From an uncultured Porphyromonadaceae bacterium (GTDB lineage Bacteria; Bacteroidota; Bacteroidia; Bacteroidales; Muribaculaceae), in assembly GCA_902495075.1 (NCBI GenBank), contig CABUVO010000002.1:124001-188000 (forward strand): a DNA stretch of 64,000 nucleotides, given 5' to 3'. The position numbers were made by a program, and so were the translations under genes. Under the pieces are notes generated by a model that was not told the DNA's origin, ran no database searches, and saw only the letters and a program-made list of their open reading frames with translations. Each line of letters begins with the position of its first letter. Within the stretch, counting starts at the first letter, position 1. Below, one piece after another: positions 1-8,194 of the stretch.

Positions 1-569
1 TGTGCGCAGAGATCCGAGACTTCACTCGCGAACTGAAAGGCGTGATTGAGGATGCCGCTCCCGAGCATCTGTACCGGCTGACAACGTATTACGATATGCT
101 CTATCGTGTCGGTTTTCATGAGATGCCGTCGCAGAAATTCAGAGACGACATGATGCGTCGGTTTTTTGAGTCATGGATGGCAGGAAACGCAGCCATCTCC
201 GAAGCCGAGATCTACGCGATGATAGCGCCCAAGGTACGTGCGAATGCCGCAGCTGTTGATCCGCAGTATTATTCCGCCTATTACAGACTGAAGACGGCGT
301 GGACGAGGGAACTGAATCTTCACGACACATTCCGCAACGTATCGCCGGCGGAAAACTACAGCCGCCTGATGCAACTTATCGCCGACAACCTCAGCGGATG
401 TTATCCCCGCGGCAAAAAGGAGGCTTACGAACGCAAGCAACGTTGGGTCGCCGCCAACCTCGTTGCCGATCCCTCGCTCCTCGACCTCGACACCCGCGAA
501 TCCTACCGCCGCTTCCTCGCCAAAGCCGACTTCCTCGGCTTTACCCGTCGCGAACTTTTGCCTCAGTAA
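1..569 (+). CDS. 3' end of a gene cut by the window edge, unknown function
   Basis: The reading frame is open from base 3 to the TAA at 567-569 with no stop, so a larger gene probably enters from the left. A GTG at 42 could be mistaken for its start, but the frame reads coherently before it. About 188 residues are visible, rich in charged residues, aromatic residues and predicted helices, with no signal peptide or membrane segment and no motif I recognise. It ends 25 bases before the promoter of the MntA/HepT pair, so it is probably a separate transcription unit. Its role is unknown. Confidence 0.7.
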   Translation, partial: CAEIRDFTRELKGVIEDAAPEHLYRLTTYYDMLYRVGFHEMPSQKFRDDMMRRFFESWMAGNAAISEAEIYAMIAPKVRANAAAVDPQYYSAYYRLKTAWTRELNLHDTFRNVSPAENYSRLMQLIADNLSGCYPRGKKEAYERKQRWVAANLVADPSLLDLDTRESYRRFLAKADFLGFTRRELLPQ

Positions 570-570
570 C

Positions 571-601
571 TTGGTTCGAAAAGAATAAATACCTATATTT
601 G
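571..601 (+). promoter_or_regulatory. Bacteroidota-type promoter of the mntA-hepT operon
   Basis: TTGG at 571-574 and TATATTTG at 594-601 are separated by 19 bases, matching the primary sigma-factor consensus of Bacteroidota (TTTG, about 19-20 bases, TAnnTTTG). Transcription would start only a few bases before the ATG at 606, so the mRNA leader is very short. Confidence 0.6.
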
Positions 602-605
602 CATC

Positions 606-899
606 ATGATTGCAATAAATCTTGATATATTAAAGAAATTCTTTTCAAAGGAACCGATAGTGAGGGCATGGCTGTTCGGTTCGTTTGCCCGTGGAGAAGA
701 GCGAGCAGATAGCGATGTCGACATATTGGTTCAATTCGATCGTGATGCAAAGGTAGGTTTATTGCGCCATGCTGATATATTGCTGCGTCTTGAGCAGCTA
801 CTCCACCGGAAAGTGGATCTTGTGCCGGAAAATTCAATTTATCCGGAGCTTCGCCAATCGATAAACTCCTCAAGAGTCTTGATCTATGAGAGAAACTGA
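606..899 (+). CDS. mntA: MntA-type nucleotidyltransferase antitoxin
   Basis: A 97-residue minimal nucleotidyltransferase. The signature GSx10DxD is complete: G25-S26, then D37 and D39, with a further Asp at about residue 71 (KVDLVP) as the third metal ligand. In the MNT/HEPN (type VII) toxin-antitoxin family this enzyme transfers AMP to a tyrosine of the partner HEPN toxin and silences it. The gene overlaps the HEPN gene by 14 bases, the usual antitoxin-first order. Because the catalytic residues are intact, an active AMP-transferase is likely. The alternative is a free-standing regulatory nucleotidyltransferase, but the partner argues against this. Confidence 0.88.
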   Translation: MIAINLDILKKFFSKEPIVRAWLFGSFARGEERADSDVDILVQFDRDAKVGLLRHADILLRLEQLLHRKVDLVPENSIYPELRQSINSSRVLIYERN

Positions 900-1221
900 C
901 CGTGATCCATTGAGAATCCAACACATGATTGAATCAATCAATCGTGTAAATGAATTTATGGCAGGCAAATCAGAAAAAGATTTGGAGAATAACTCAATGC
1001 TTTTTTATGCTGTGGTTAAGAATATAGAAATCATTGGGGAGGCTGCGTATAAGTTGACACACGAATTCACCGATTCTCATCCCGACATACCGTGGAAGCA
1101 GATAATAAGAATGCGACATATCCTTGTTCATGGATATTATCAGATAAATACCGAACAGCTCTACAACGTATATACCGAGGATCTTCCCTACCTCTACGAT
1201 AAGCTACAAAACCTTTCGTAA
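886..1221 (+). CDS. hepT: HepT-type HEPN ribonuclease toxin (DUF86)
   Basis: A 111-residue all-helical protein of the HEPN/DUF86 family. The active-site motif Rx4HxY is complete: R77, H82 and Y84 (RHILVHGY). Arg and His form the RNase site of the family, and the nearby Tyr is the residue that MntA enzymes modify with AMP. The NIEIIGEA segment near residues 46-53 is typical of the family. It is translationally coupled to the nucleotidyltransferase gene. It probably acts as a cytoplasmic growth-arresting RNase or tRNase when the antitoxin is lost; the RNA target cannot be read from sequence. Confidence 0.88.
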   Translation: MRETDRDPLRIQHMIESINRVNEFMAGKSEKDLENNSMLFYAVVKNIEIIGEAAYKLTHEFTDSHPDIPWKQIIRMRHILVHGYYQINTEQLYNVYTEDLPYLYDKLQNLS

Positions 1222-1294
1222 AATTCTTCTGAAATTTGTGGAGCATAGAATACATATCCTTTATATTGCTTGTACCGCGTGAGTTTAGTAGAAG

Positions 1295-2761
1295 ATGGGC
1301 GCAATTCAGAAAGACATACTAACCACACTAAGGTATATAAAAGATCTCTACAATGGCGAGGTCGGAGACTTCGTGGGATGTCCTGTCGCGGTAGACGAGG
1401 CTCGCCTCGTGGAGCAGGAAATAGGTGTGGCTATTGACTGTAAGGCATCATGGCGGGAGGTATGGAACCGGCGGCCTTATGATGATATGCCGGAATTCAG
1501 TTTCTGCAAAGAAGGAAAGAAATATGTTGTGCCGGAAATGGTCTCTTTCCTGAGCGCAAGCAATGAATTTACTACCGATGAATTCCAGGAAGCTTCAATC
1601 AGCATCAACAGGTTTTATTCAGCGGACATAGACTGGAACAAACCGCATTTTCTGCGCTCCGTGCAACCTCTTGAACGTTTCGACTGGGTGCATACGTTCC
1701 ATACGTGGGGTTATGAAGAAAGATATCCAAACGGGGGATGGTATTCCTCACTGGGTTTGCTGGAAGTGAATTTCAAAGATAAAGGAATCTTTCATCTATA
1801 TCCCTACAAATTTGAGAATCAGTATTATCTCGTTTGTGAAGCGTATTTTGAAAGCACTGTTGAAGAATTCAACGAATACGCATTTGCCGCTCAACTCAGC
1901 CTCGGTTTCTTCACAGACCGAATAACGCTTGACGAAGCATACATACTTTGTTATGCGGATGCGACATTCACTGCGCCGCAGGGGATATACTATATGGAGT
2001 TGCGATCCTCCATCAAGGGACAGTATCCGATTTTTACTACCAACATGTATTGGCTTCACGACATTCTGAAAAATGGCAAAAATAACTCGTATGCTGATGC
2101 AGAGGTAGCCCCCGGAGGCATAGTAGGCAACATCGTTGACTGGCTTCAGATGGATTCCTATTCCGGGATGGTTAACGAGATATATGCTCACGAAGAATTG
2201 CGCAGAGCAGCCTGCATTATTCTTGAGGCATCAACAGTGGCACTCGAATATCAGACAGCACTGTATGCCGTAGCACTGGAGTGTCTCACCTCCTTTTTGC
2301 TTAAAGAGCAGGGAAACACATCCTCGACGCCTGTGGATAAGGATACGTTTAACAGAATCATCCGTCCTGCTTTTCAAAAAATATTAGAGGAAGCGGAAGC
2401 TGCCGGCAAGATTGACCAAGAAGCCTTAAAGATACTTGGCAACCGCCTTAACAATCTCAATGGCGTTACCAACAGCGGCAAACTTACCGATCCATTCGTA
2501 AATTATGGATATCCTTTATCAAAAACAGATAAAGAAGCCATCAACACGCGCAACCGTCTGCTTCACGGCGGAATCCTCAATGGCGTAAATTACAAGGAAC
2601 AATTTGATAAATTATATGGTTGCAGCCTGCGTCTTCACAAGCTTTGCTGCATACTTTTGTTAAAGCGTGTAGGTTTCAACTCCTGCATCATCAATCTCCC
2701 CGTGCTCCGCGACTTCGCGGAGGAATGCGCCGCTGCCGAGCCTGTGCTGATCCAGCTCTGA
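1295..2761 (+). CDS. Large protein with C-terminal ApeA-like HEPN motif
   Basis: A 488-residue soluble protein starting at ATG 1295. The first 300 or so residues are a mixed alpha/beta region rich in Tyr, Phe and Trp that I do not recognise. The last 170 or so are helical and contain RNRLLH (R419, N420, H424), the RNxxxH form of the HEPN RNase motif seen in ApeA-like and related abortive-infection proteins. The gene is followed after 14 bases by a membrane protein gene and then a TIR-like gene, in one apparent operon. I infer a defence or stress role with the HEPN domain as RNA-cutting effector. The family name is tentative; the motif itself is directly visible. Confidence 0.7.
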   Translation: MGAIQKDILTTLRYIKDLYNGEVGDFVGCPVAVDEARLVEQEIGVAIDCKASWREVWNRRPYDDMPEFSFCKEGKKYVVPEMVSFLSASNEFTTDEFQEASISINRFYSADIDWNKPHFLRSVQPLERFDWVHTFHTWGYEERYPNGGWYSSLGLLEVNFKDKGIFHLYPYKFENQYYLVCEAYFESTVEEFNEYAFAAQLSLGFFTDRITLDEAYILCYADATFTAPQGIYYMELRSSIKGQYPIFTTNMYWLHDILKNGKNNSYADAEVAPGGIVGNIVDWLQMDSYSGMVNEIYAHEELRRAACIILEASTVALEYQTALYAVALECLTSFLLKEQGNTSSTPVDKDTFNRIIRPAFQKILEEAEAAGKIDQEALKILGNRLNNLNGVTNSGKLTDPFVNYGYPLSKTDKEAINTRNRLLHGGILNGVNYKEQFDKLYGCSLRLHKLCCILLLKRVGFNSCIINLPVLRDFAEECAAAEPVLIQL

Positions 2762-2775
2762 GCGCTTAACAATTC

Positions 2776-3225
2776 ATGATCGAATTCATATCAGGTTCAG
2801 TCTTCAGGTTTTTCTGGCTGCCGCTTTTCACAGTATTGCTGACAATGCTGATAAAGGCATGTTCCAAGAAAGAATCGATGCGATTCCTCGACAAAGAAGA
2901 TTTCGCCATCGGACCAAATCTGATAACAACTTCCATCTTTATATTGGTGAGTAAGATATCAATAGTTGCCCTCAATATTAAACTTCAACCAGAGCTGTTG
3001 AATGCAGGCACGGAGATAATAATGCGCCTTGTAGTGTATCTCGTAATAATGCTTTTCGGACTGATAGCTCTGATGACGATAGTTAGAAGGTTTGGTTGGG
3101 AAAGAGATATTATTACGGGACAGAACAGATTGAAAACTGGTGCTGGCATAGTATTCCCTGACATTATGGGACTCCTGTATCTGATAATGGCTTTCACCAT
3201 GAATATTGAAATACCGCAATCTTAG
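2776..3225 (+). CDS. Four-helix membrane protein of the HEPN/TIR operon
   Basis: 149 residues with four hydrophobic segments at about residues 9-27, 49-67, 82-105 and 126-146, joined by short charged loops. No enzyme motif is visible. It lies 14 bases after the HEPN-motif gene and 5 bases before the TIR-like gene, so co-expression is very likely. It could be a membrane anchor, sensor or pore partner of the TIR-like protein, which itself carries two membrane segments. This is inference from gene order; I do not recognise the family. Confidence 0.65.
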   Translation: MIEFISGSVFRFFWLPLFTVLLTMLIKACSKKESMRFLDKEDFAIGPNLITTSIFILVSKISIVALNIKLQPELLNAGTEIIMRLVVYLVIMLFGLIALMTIVRRFGWERDIITGQNRLKTGAGIVFPDIMGLLYLIMAFTMNIEIPQS

Positions 3226-3230
3226 AAGCT

Positions 3231-3803
3231 ATGAAAAGTAAATTATTGTATCTTACCGGATTGATATTCACGGGAGCATCAGTGATAATGTTAATTTACA
3301 TGCAGTCTGAGTTTTCGAAAGACTATTTTCCCAAGCTGTTGCTCGGTGTTATAGGAGTGGCTGTTGCTGCAACGCTTGTTCAGATTCTCGTAATGTTGAT
3401 GGTAAGGCTGCATAAAAAAGGACCGGTGTTTTTCATAAATAGAAAAGTCGATGAGGAATTAATACTTGAAGTGAGACAAAGGTTGCGGAAAGAAGGGTGT
3501 GTATGTTATCCCACATCAGATATAATCTTTCGAACACTGATTGAAACCTTGACCGAACAGATAAGGACCTCACGACTCATCGTGGTGTTACTGACACCTG
3601 ACTATGAAGAATCTCAATATATTCAGGGTCTACTGAAAATTGTAAAGAAAGAGAAACGTAAAAACGTATTGTTCTTTACCCATGGTGATGACATGGCGAT
3701 GCCGCAGCCATTCAGGCAATCGGTTCCCGTGCTACTCGAAGGACACGACCAGGATGCAAAGATAATGGAAGATGCCATCTTCCGACAGCTTACCAAATTC
3801 TAA
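3231..3803 (+). CDS. Membrane-anchored TIR-like protein
   Basis: 190 residues: two membrane segments (about 5-23 and 35-59) followed by a cytoplasmic domain from about residue 65. The domain has the layout of a TIR fold: first strand VFFIN, a helix with alternating Leu/Arg, a YPTSD loop, a helix, then strand LIVVLLTPDYEES at 116-128. The usual catalytic Glu of NADase TIR domains (SxWCxxE) is not evident: the segment reads SQYIQGLL. It may therefore be a signalling or scaffold TIR rather than an NADase. The stop codon TAA at 3801-3803 is partly supplied by the downstream insertion element. Confidence 0.65.
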   Translation: MKSKLLYLTGLIFTGASVIMLIYMQSEFSKDYFPKLLLGVIGVAVAATLVQILVMLMVRLHKKGPVFFINRKVDEELILEVRQRLRKEGCVCYPTSDIIFRTLIETLTEQIRTSRLIVVLLTPDYEESQYIQGLLKIVKKEKRKNVLFFTHGDDMAMPQPFRQSVPVLLEGHDQDAKIMEDAIFRQLTKF

Positions 3804-4697
3804 GAGCCTGTCTTGAATTTAATGTAGTTAACAATTATATATGATTAAGCAGAAGCTTAATAGTTGCAAAATCAATCATTTCCTCGGCGGATTCATCAGT
3901 CTGCTCGTAGTTTCGCGAGAGTCTACGGAAACGATCGAGCCATGCGAAAGTACGCTCTACAACCCAGCGGAGCGGTTTTGGAGTAAAGCCTTTGATTCCG
4001 TTTGGCGTATTGCTGACTTCAAGCTCAATGTCGAAATCCCTCTTTACTGCATCAATAATTTCCCCTCTGTAACCTCGGTCAGCAAGAATCCTCTTGATGG
4101 TTATCCATATATCTTTGGTTCTGCCTACAAGTTTGTGTACGAGCCTGGAATCATGGATACCAGCAGAGTCAACACATCTTCCGAGGATAAATCCTTTGCG
4201 GTCCACAACGATGCTGCGCTTTATCCCCTTGATGCGTTTGTTCGCATCGAAGCCGTTGGCACTCTTATGGTTATCCCATTTGACGCTTTGAGCATCAAGT
4301 GCTCCTACAGTTGGAACATCAGACTGTTTTCGTTTTCTCCTTATCTTCATTATCATCTTTTCAATACAGAGTTCTATACGCCCGTCCTTTCTCCATTTGG
4401 AGAAATGCCAGTATACCGTCTTCCATTTCGAAAAGTCTTTTGGCTACATCCGCCACTGACACCTGGAGACCATAATGAAGAGAATGGCCTCAAAGATGGA
4501 GCGGAGAGAATTTTTACGGTGGCGGCAATCATTTTCAAAGAATACTTTGTTTATATAAGACCATTGACCCTCGGTCAGATGTGTCTGATAGAAGCTTATT
4601 ATATGCATATTAATCGTTTTTTTTCTTCTATAAACACTCTGATTGAGGGTTTTATAGTGCCTTAAGGTTAAACATTTGTTAATTCAAGACAGGCTCT
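3803..4697 (-). mobile_element. IS5-family insertion sequence (IS427-like), probably inactive
   Basis: An 895-base element bounded by 17-base inverted repeats, AGAGCCTGTCTTGAATT at 3803-3819 and its reverse complement at 4681-4697. A TA dinucleotide is duplicated on both sides (3801-3802 and 4698-4699), as expected for this group. The only gene inside is a transposase on the minus strand with a nonsense mutation. The element sits exactly in the stop codon of the preceding TIR-like gene. Confidence 0.9.
3835..4608 (-). pseudogene. IS5-family transposase broken by an in-frame amber codon
   Basis: Reading the minus strand from ATG at 4608 gives 54 residues ending QWRM, then a TAG at 4446-4444, and then the same frame continues (PKDFSKWKTVYWHF and onward) to the stop at 3835. 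The intact family reads QWRMLP here, so a Leu codon (TTG) has become TAG by one base change. The downstream part holds the DDE core features: DAQSVKW, DRKGF, ADRGYRGE and VVERTFAWLDR. A shorter protein could start at the internal ATG at 4356 but would lack the N-terminal DNA-binding part. The long plus-strand frame here is only the antisense shadow. Confidence 0.85.
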
Positions 4698-4790
4698 TAG
4701 AAATATGCGTGTATTCATAGGGTTTACGGTATAAGTATTATTCGAGATTTATAGAAACAATAATGTCCATATTCGGAGCGTAGGGGTATA

Positions 4791-6134
4791 ATGCAGTTGA
4801 TAGAAAAGATAAATAAGTTTTGGAATAATCAAGACTTGCGAACGCGTAAAATTAATCGCAATGTCATATATTCATTCGGAGTGAAAGGTGGTGGTATTAT
4901 TGTTTCATTGATGATGGTGCCTGTCACACTTAAATACTTGAGTGAATATGAATATGGTATATGGCTGACGATATTTTCCATTCTTAATTGGATAAATTAT
5001 TTTGATATGGGGCTTGGAAACGGCTTAAGAAATAAGCTTGCGGAGTCTATAGCTAATAATGATATGAGGAAAGGACGAATATATGTTAGCTCAACGTTTG
5101 CATTATTGTCTATTGTCGCTATTATCTTGTGTGTCGTGGCATTATTATCAAGTCATTATATAGATTGGAATAGATTTTTAAATGTTGATAAATCCGTGTC
5201 AAATTTAAGAGAAGTCATAAACATTGTTATCATATGTGTGTGTGCGAATTTTGTATTAAAGACAGTTGGCGTAATTCATTTATCATTTCAGAATGCCTGG
5301 ATAAATAATTTTTTGACTTTTCTTGGGTCATTATTGGCATTCATCTGGGTATTTATTTTATATAAAACGTCAGTGCCAAGCCTAATGAAAGTCGCAATTG
5401 CAGTTTCAGTATCTCCTCTTATTGTATATATATTGGCTTATCCGTTAACGTTTTATAAAAAGTATACTGATATCGCCCCATGTCTCTCTTCGGTTAGAAT
5501 TGTTGAAGCATTGTCTTTGGGAGGATTGGGAATTAAGTTTTTCTTACTGCAATTATCATGTCTTGTCATTTTTTCAACCTCCAATATTATAATATCTAAA
5601 GTTTTTTCGCCTGCGGATGTTACACCTTATAATATAGCTTATAAGTATTTTAACGTCGTAGTAATGATTTTCACTATAATAATCAATCCCTTATGGACGG
5701 CAATAACTGACGCTTATGCCCGGAAAGATTATATGTGGATTCAGAAGTCAATTAATAAAATGGTTAAAATATGGTGTCTAACAATTGTAGTGTCGGTATT
5801 GTTGATCTTATCGTCTAAATTTGTATTCAAGTTGTGGATTGGTTCGGAAGTTAATATAACATATTCTCTTTCTATTGCTGTAGCGATATATATGTCTGTA
5901 TTTATGTGGACGAATTTATTTAGTTCTTACGTAAATGGAGTCGGTCATTTGAACACAGCACTGATTACTATGATAGCAGCAGCTGTAGTTTTTATTCCTA
6001 TTGCAATCCCTATGAGTAAATGGATTGGAATTATAGGAATTCCTTATTCAATGGCATTTGTTTTACTTATTCCTTGTGCCTTTTTAACATTGCAATATAA
6101 AAAAGAAATTTTAGAAAATGTTAATAAAAAATAA
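4791..6134 (+). CDS. Wzx-type polysaccharide flippase
   Basis: 447 residues with about 12 to 14 hydrophobic segments, of the MOP-superfamily oligosaccharide flippase (PST) type. The N-terminus (VIYSFGVKGGGIIVSLMMVP) and the GIWLTIFSILNWINYFDMGLG region are typical. It would move lipid-linked repeat units across the inner membrane for capsule, exopolysaccharide or O-antigen assembly. It opens an AT-rich polysaccharide cluster and overlaps the next gene by 17 bases. Base composition differs clearly from the genes before and after the cluster, which suggests horizontal exchange. Confidence 0.85.
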   Translation: MQLIEKINKFWNNQDLRTRKINRNVIYSFGVKGGGIIVSLMMVPVTLKYLSEYEYGIWLTIFSILNWINYFDMGLGNGLRNKLAESIANNDMRKGRIYVSSTFALLSIVAIILCVVALLSSHYIDWNRFLNVDKSVSNLREVINIVIICVCANFVLKTVGVIHLSFQNAWINNFLTFLGSLLAFIWVFILYKTSVPSLMKVAIAVSVSPLIVYILAYPLTFYKKYTDIAPCLSSVRIVEALSLGGLGIKFFLLQLSCLVIFSTSNIIISKVFSPADVTPYNIAYKYFNVVVMIFTIIINPLWTAITDAYARKDYMWIQKSINKMVKIWCLTIVVSVLLILSSKFVFKLWIGSEVNITYSLSIAVAIYMSVFMWTNLFSSYVNGVGHLNTALITMIAAAVVFIPIAIPMSKWIGIIGIPYSMAFVLLIPCAFLTLQYKKEILENVNKK

Positions 6135-6813
6135 TCTTAAGAAGCTAAAGAATATTATTTTCCCTCTATCCAGTTTTAGAGAAAAACTAAAATGGAAGAA
6201 TCAAATTCGAATTATAGGAAAGAATTCGGAAATTCGTAGTACTATCTTTGAAGGCTTTAATATGATTGGAAATTCTGTTTCACTTGTTAATTGTTATATT
6301 GGAAAAGGATCCTATATAAGTCATAATACAAGATTGATAGGAAGTAAAATAGGTAATTACTGTAGCATAGCAGATAATGTGACAACAGGACTTGGACATC
6401 ATCCCCTAAATACAATTTCAACCCATCCAGCCTTTTTTTATGATACTAAGCGTCAACTTGGATGGAATCTTTTCTCTAGTACGCTTCCACTTTCATACGA
6501 TCCATATAAGAAAATTGGTAATTCGAAGTATTCTACTGTAATTGGTCATGATGTTTGGGTCGGTAGTCATGTGTTAATAATGGATGGTATTTCAATCGGT
6601 ACAGGTGCTGTCGTTGGTGCTGGTGCTGTCGTTACAAAGGATGTCCCTCCTTTTGCAATAGTGGCAGGAGTCCCAGCTAAAATAATTAGATATCGTCATA
6701 AGAATGAAGATATTGATGCAATTTTAAAGTCGCAATGGTGGGAAAATGATCCAGTATTTTTGACAGCTAATATTGAAAATCTGGAAATAAAAGGAATTAA
6801 ATTTATTTTATAA
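6118..6813 (+). CDS. Hexapeptide-repeat O-acetyltransferase (CatB/WcaF-like)
   Basis: 231 residues with a left-handed beta-helix C-terminal half: NSVSLVNCYIGKGSYISHN, IGHDVWVGSHVLIMDGISIG and GAVVGAGAVVTKDVPPFAIV repeats, ending in the typical VAGVPAKIIRYR. GLGHHPLN carries the likely catalytic His. It probably acetylates a sugar in the repeat unit, or a sugar nucleotide, with acetyl-CoA. The start at ATG 6118 lies inside the end of the flippase gene, so translation is coupled. Confidence 0.8.
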   Translation: MLIKNNLKKLKNIIFPLSSFREKLKWKNQIRIIGKNSEIRSTIFEGFNMIGNSVSLVNCYIGKGSYISHNTRLIGSKIGNYCSIADNVTTGLGHHPLNTISTHPAFFYDTKRQLGWNLFSSTLPLSYDPYKKIGNSKYSTVIGHDVWVGSHVLIMDGISIGTGAVVGAGAVVTKDVPPFAIVAGVPAKIIRYRHKNEDIDAILKSQWWENDPVFLTANIENLEIKGIKFIL

Positions 6814-6860
6814 GGTCAATAATTTGATTATGAATTATATAAAGTTAGGACTATACGAAT

Positions 6861-7568
6861 ATGTCATATATTTTATTTATTGAAATTTGGCTTCTTGTAA
6901 TCACTATAGCTCTTATATGGGTTCCTATATTGATTGCAATATTTTTACCATTGATGGGATTGTATGCGAATTATAAGAAACATTCATCCCATATTAACAT
7001 GATTTTAGCAATACCATTTCTATTATTAAAAAGAATTACAAGAAATGGTATTAGCCGTTGGGTAATCTGGAGAATAGGCTTAATTCCCTCTCATACTATT
7101 CGTAAACTATGTTATATCTTATTAGGAGTGGATATGGGTGAAAATGTAATATTTCATTTTAGAACAGAATTAAGAGATCCACAATATTTAAAAGTAGGTG
7201 CTGGAACTATTATAGGAGATAATGCTCTATTAGATGCGAGACAAGGTTTGACAATAGGCGAAAATGTAAATTTATCCAGCAATGTGTCAATTTATACTCT
7301 TCAACATAATCATAGAGATCCTAATTTTGAATGTACCTTTGATCGACCTTTAAATGTAGAGATTGGAGATCGAGCATGGTTAGGTTGCAATGTCATCGTT
7401 TTGCCGGGTGTTAAGATTGGGAAAGGAGCTGTAGTTTGTGCTGGTGCTGTTGTAACAAAAGATGTTGGAGAATATGAGGTTGTAGCAGGAATTCCGGCAA
7501 AGAAGGTAGGTGATAGACCTAAAAATATTAACTATACATTTAAAGGAAAAAGTTGTTGGTTTTATTAA
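6861..7568 (+). CDS. Membrane-anchored hexapeptide acyltransferase
   Basis: 235 residues. An N-terminal hydrophobic stretch (about residues 1-35) resembles a membrane anchor; the rest is a hexapeptide left-handed beta-helix with LGVDMGENVIFHFRTEL, SSNVSIYTLQHNH (catalytic His region) and GAVVCAGAVVTKDV, ending IPAKKVGDRP. This matches the Maa/NodL/WcaF-type acetyltransferases of surface polysaccharide loci. The substrate is probably a lipid-linked or nucleotide-linked sugar. It is the second of four such enzymes in the cluster. Confidence 0.78.
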   Translation: MSYILFIEIWLLVITIALIWVPILIAIFLPLMGLYANYKKHSSHINMILAIPFLLLKRITRNGISRWVIWRIGLIPSHTIRKLCYILLGVDMGENVIFHFRTELRDPQYLKVGAGTIIGDNALLDARQGLTIGENVNLSSNVSIYTLQHNHRDPNFECTFDRPLNVEIGDRAWLGCNVIVLPGVKIGKGAVVCAGAVVTKDVGEYEVVAGIPAKKVGDRPKNINYTFKGKSCWFY

Positions 7569-7578
7569 ATAGAACTAT

Positions 7579-8184
7579 ATGAATCTTTTGGGGGCGATTA
7601 TTAAAAAAATTTATAGAATTATCAATTGTTTTTATTATAAGTTAAAATTGAAACATGTGGGATGTAATACCTTGATTGATAGACCAATTAATATAATTGG
7701 CGCAAATAATATTATTGTTGGTAAAAATGTGACAATTTTAAAAGGTGTTCATCTAGGTGCTTGTGCATTATCTAAATGTAAGTCACCTAAATTAGTTATT
7801 GGAAATAATTGTACATTAAATCATTTCAATGAAATTTTTGCAGTTTCTTCAATAGTTCTGGAAGATCATGTTCTTACTGCTGACCGAGTTTATATCACAG
7901 ACAATATACATGGCTATGAGGATCCATCTACTCCGATAAAACGACAACCAATTGAAACAATATGTAAGGAAGTAAGAATTGGAGAAGGATCATGGTTGGG
8001 TATTAACGTATGCGTATTAGGAGCATCAATTGGAAAACATTGTGTAATTGGTTCAAATGCGGTTGTTACTTCTGATATTCCAGATTATTGCGTGGCTGTA
8101 GGAATGCCTGCCAGAATAATAAAAAGATATGATTTCGATTGTCAAGAATGGCGTAAAACCAATCCTGACGGAACCTTTAAATAA
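7579..8184 (+). CDS. Hexapeptide acyltransferase of the polysaccharide cluster
   Basis: 201 residues, left-handed beta-helix family: NIIVGKNVTILKGVHLGA, LVIGNNCTLNHFNEIFA and VCVLGASIGKHCVIGSNAVV repeats, with TDNIHGYEDPSTPI providing the likely catalytic His, and the usual VGMPARIIKRYD ending. It follows the preceding acyltransferase by 10 bases. The acceptor sugar is unknown. It resembles the Wcm/WbbJ group of O-acetyltransferases more than serine acetyltransferase. Confidence 0.78.
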   Translation: MNLLGAIIKKIYRIINCFYYKLKLKHVGCNTLIDRPINIIGANNIIVGKNVTILKGVHLGACALSKCKSPKLVIGNNCTLNHFNEIFAVSSIVLEDHVLTADRVYITDNIHGYEDPSTPIKRQPIETICKEVRIGEGSWLGINVCVLGASIGKHCVIGSNAVVTSDIPDYCVAVGMPARIIKRYDFDCQEWRKTNPDGTFK

Positions 8185-8194
8185 ATAAATTACA

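Noticed and set aside
3841..4665. 274-codon plus-strand frame
   Set aside because: It is antisense to the IS5 transposase, which has clear family motifs on the minus strand; the plus frame has none.
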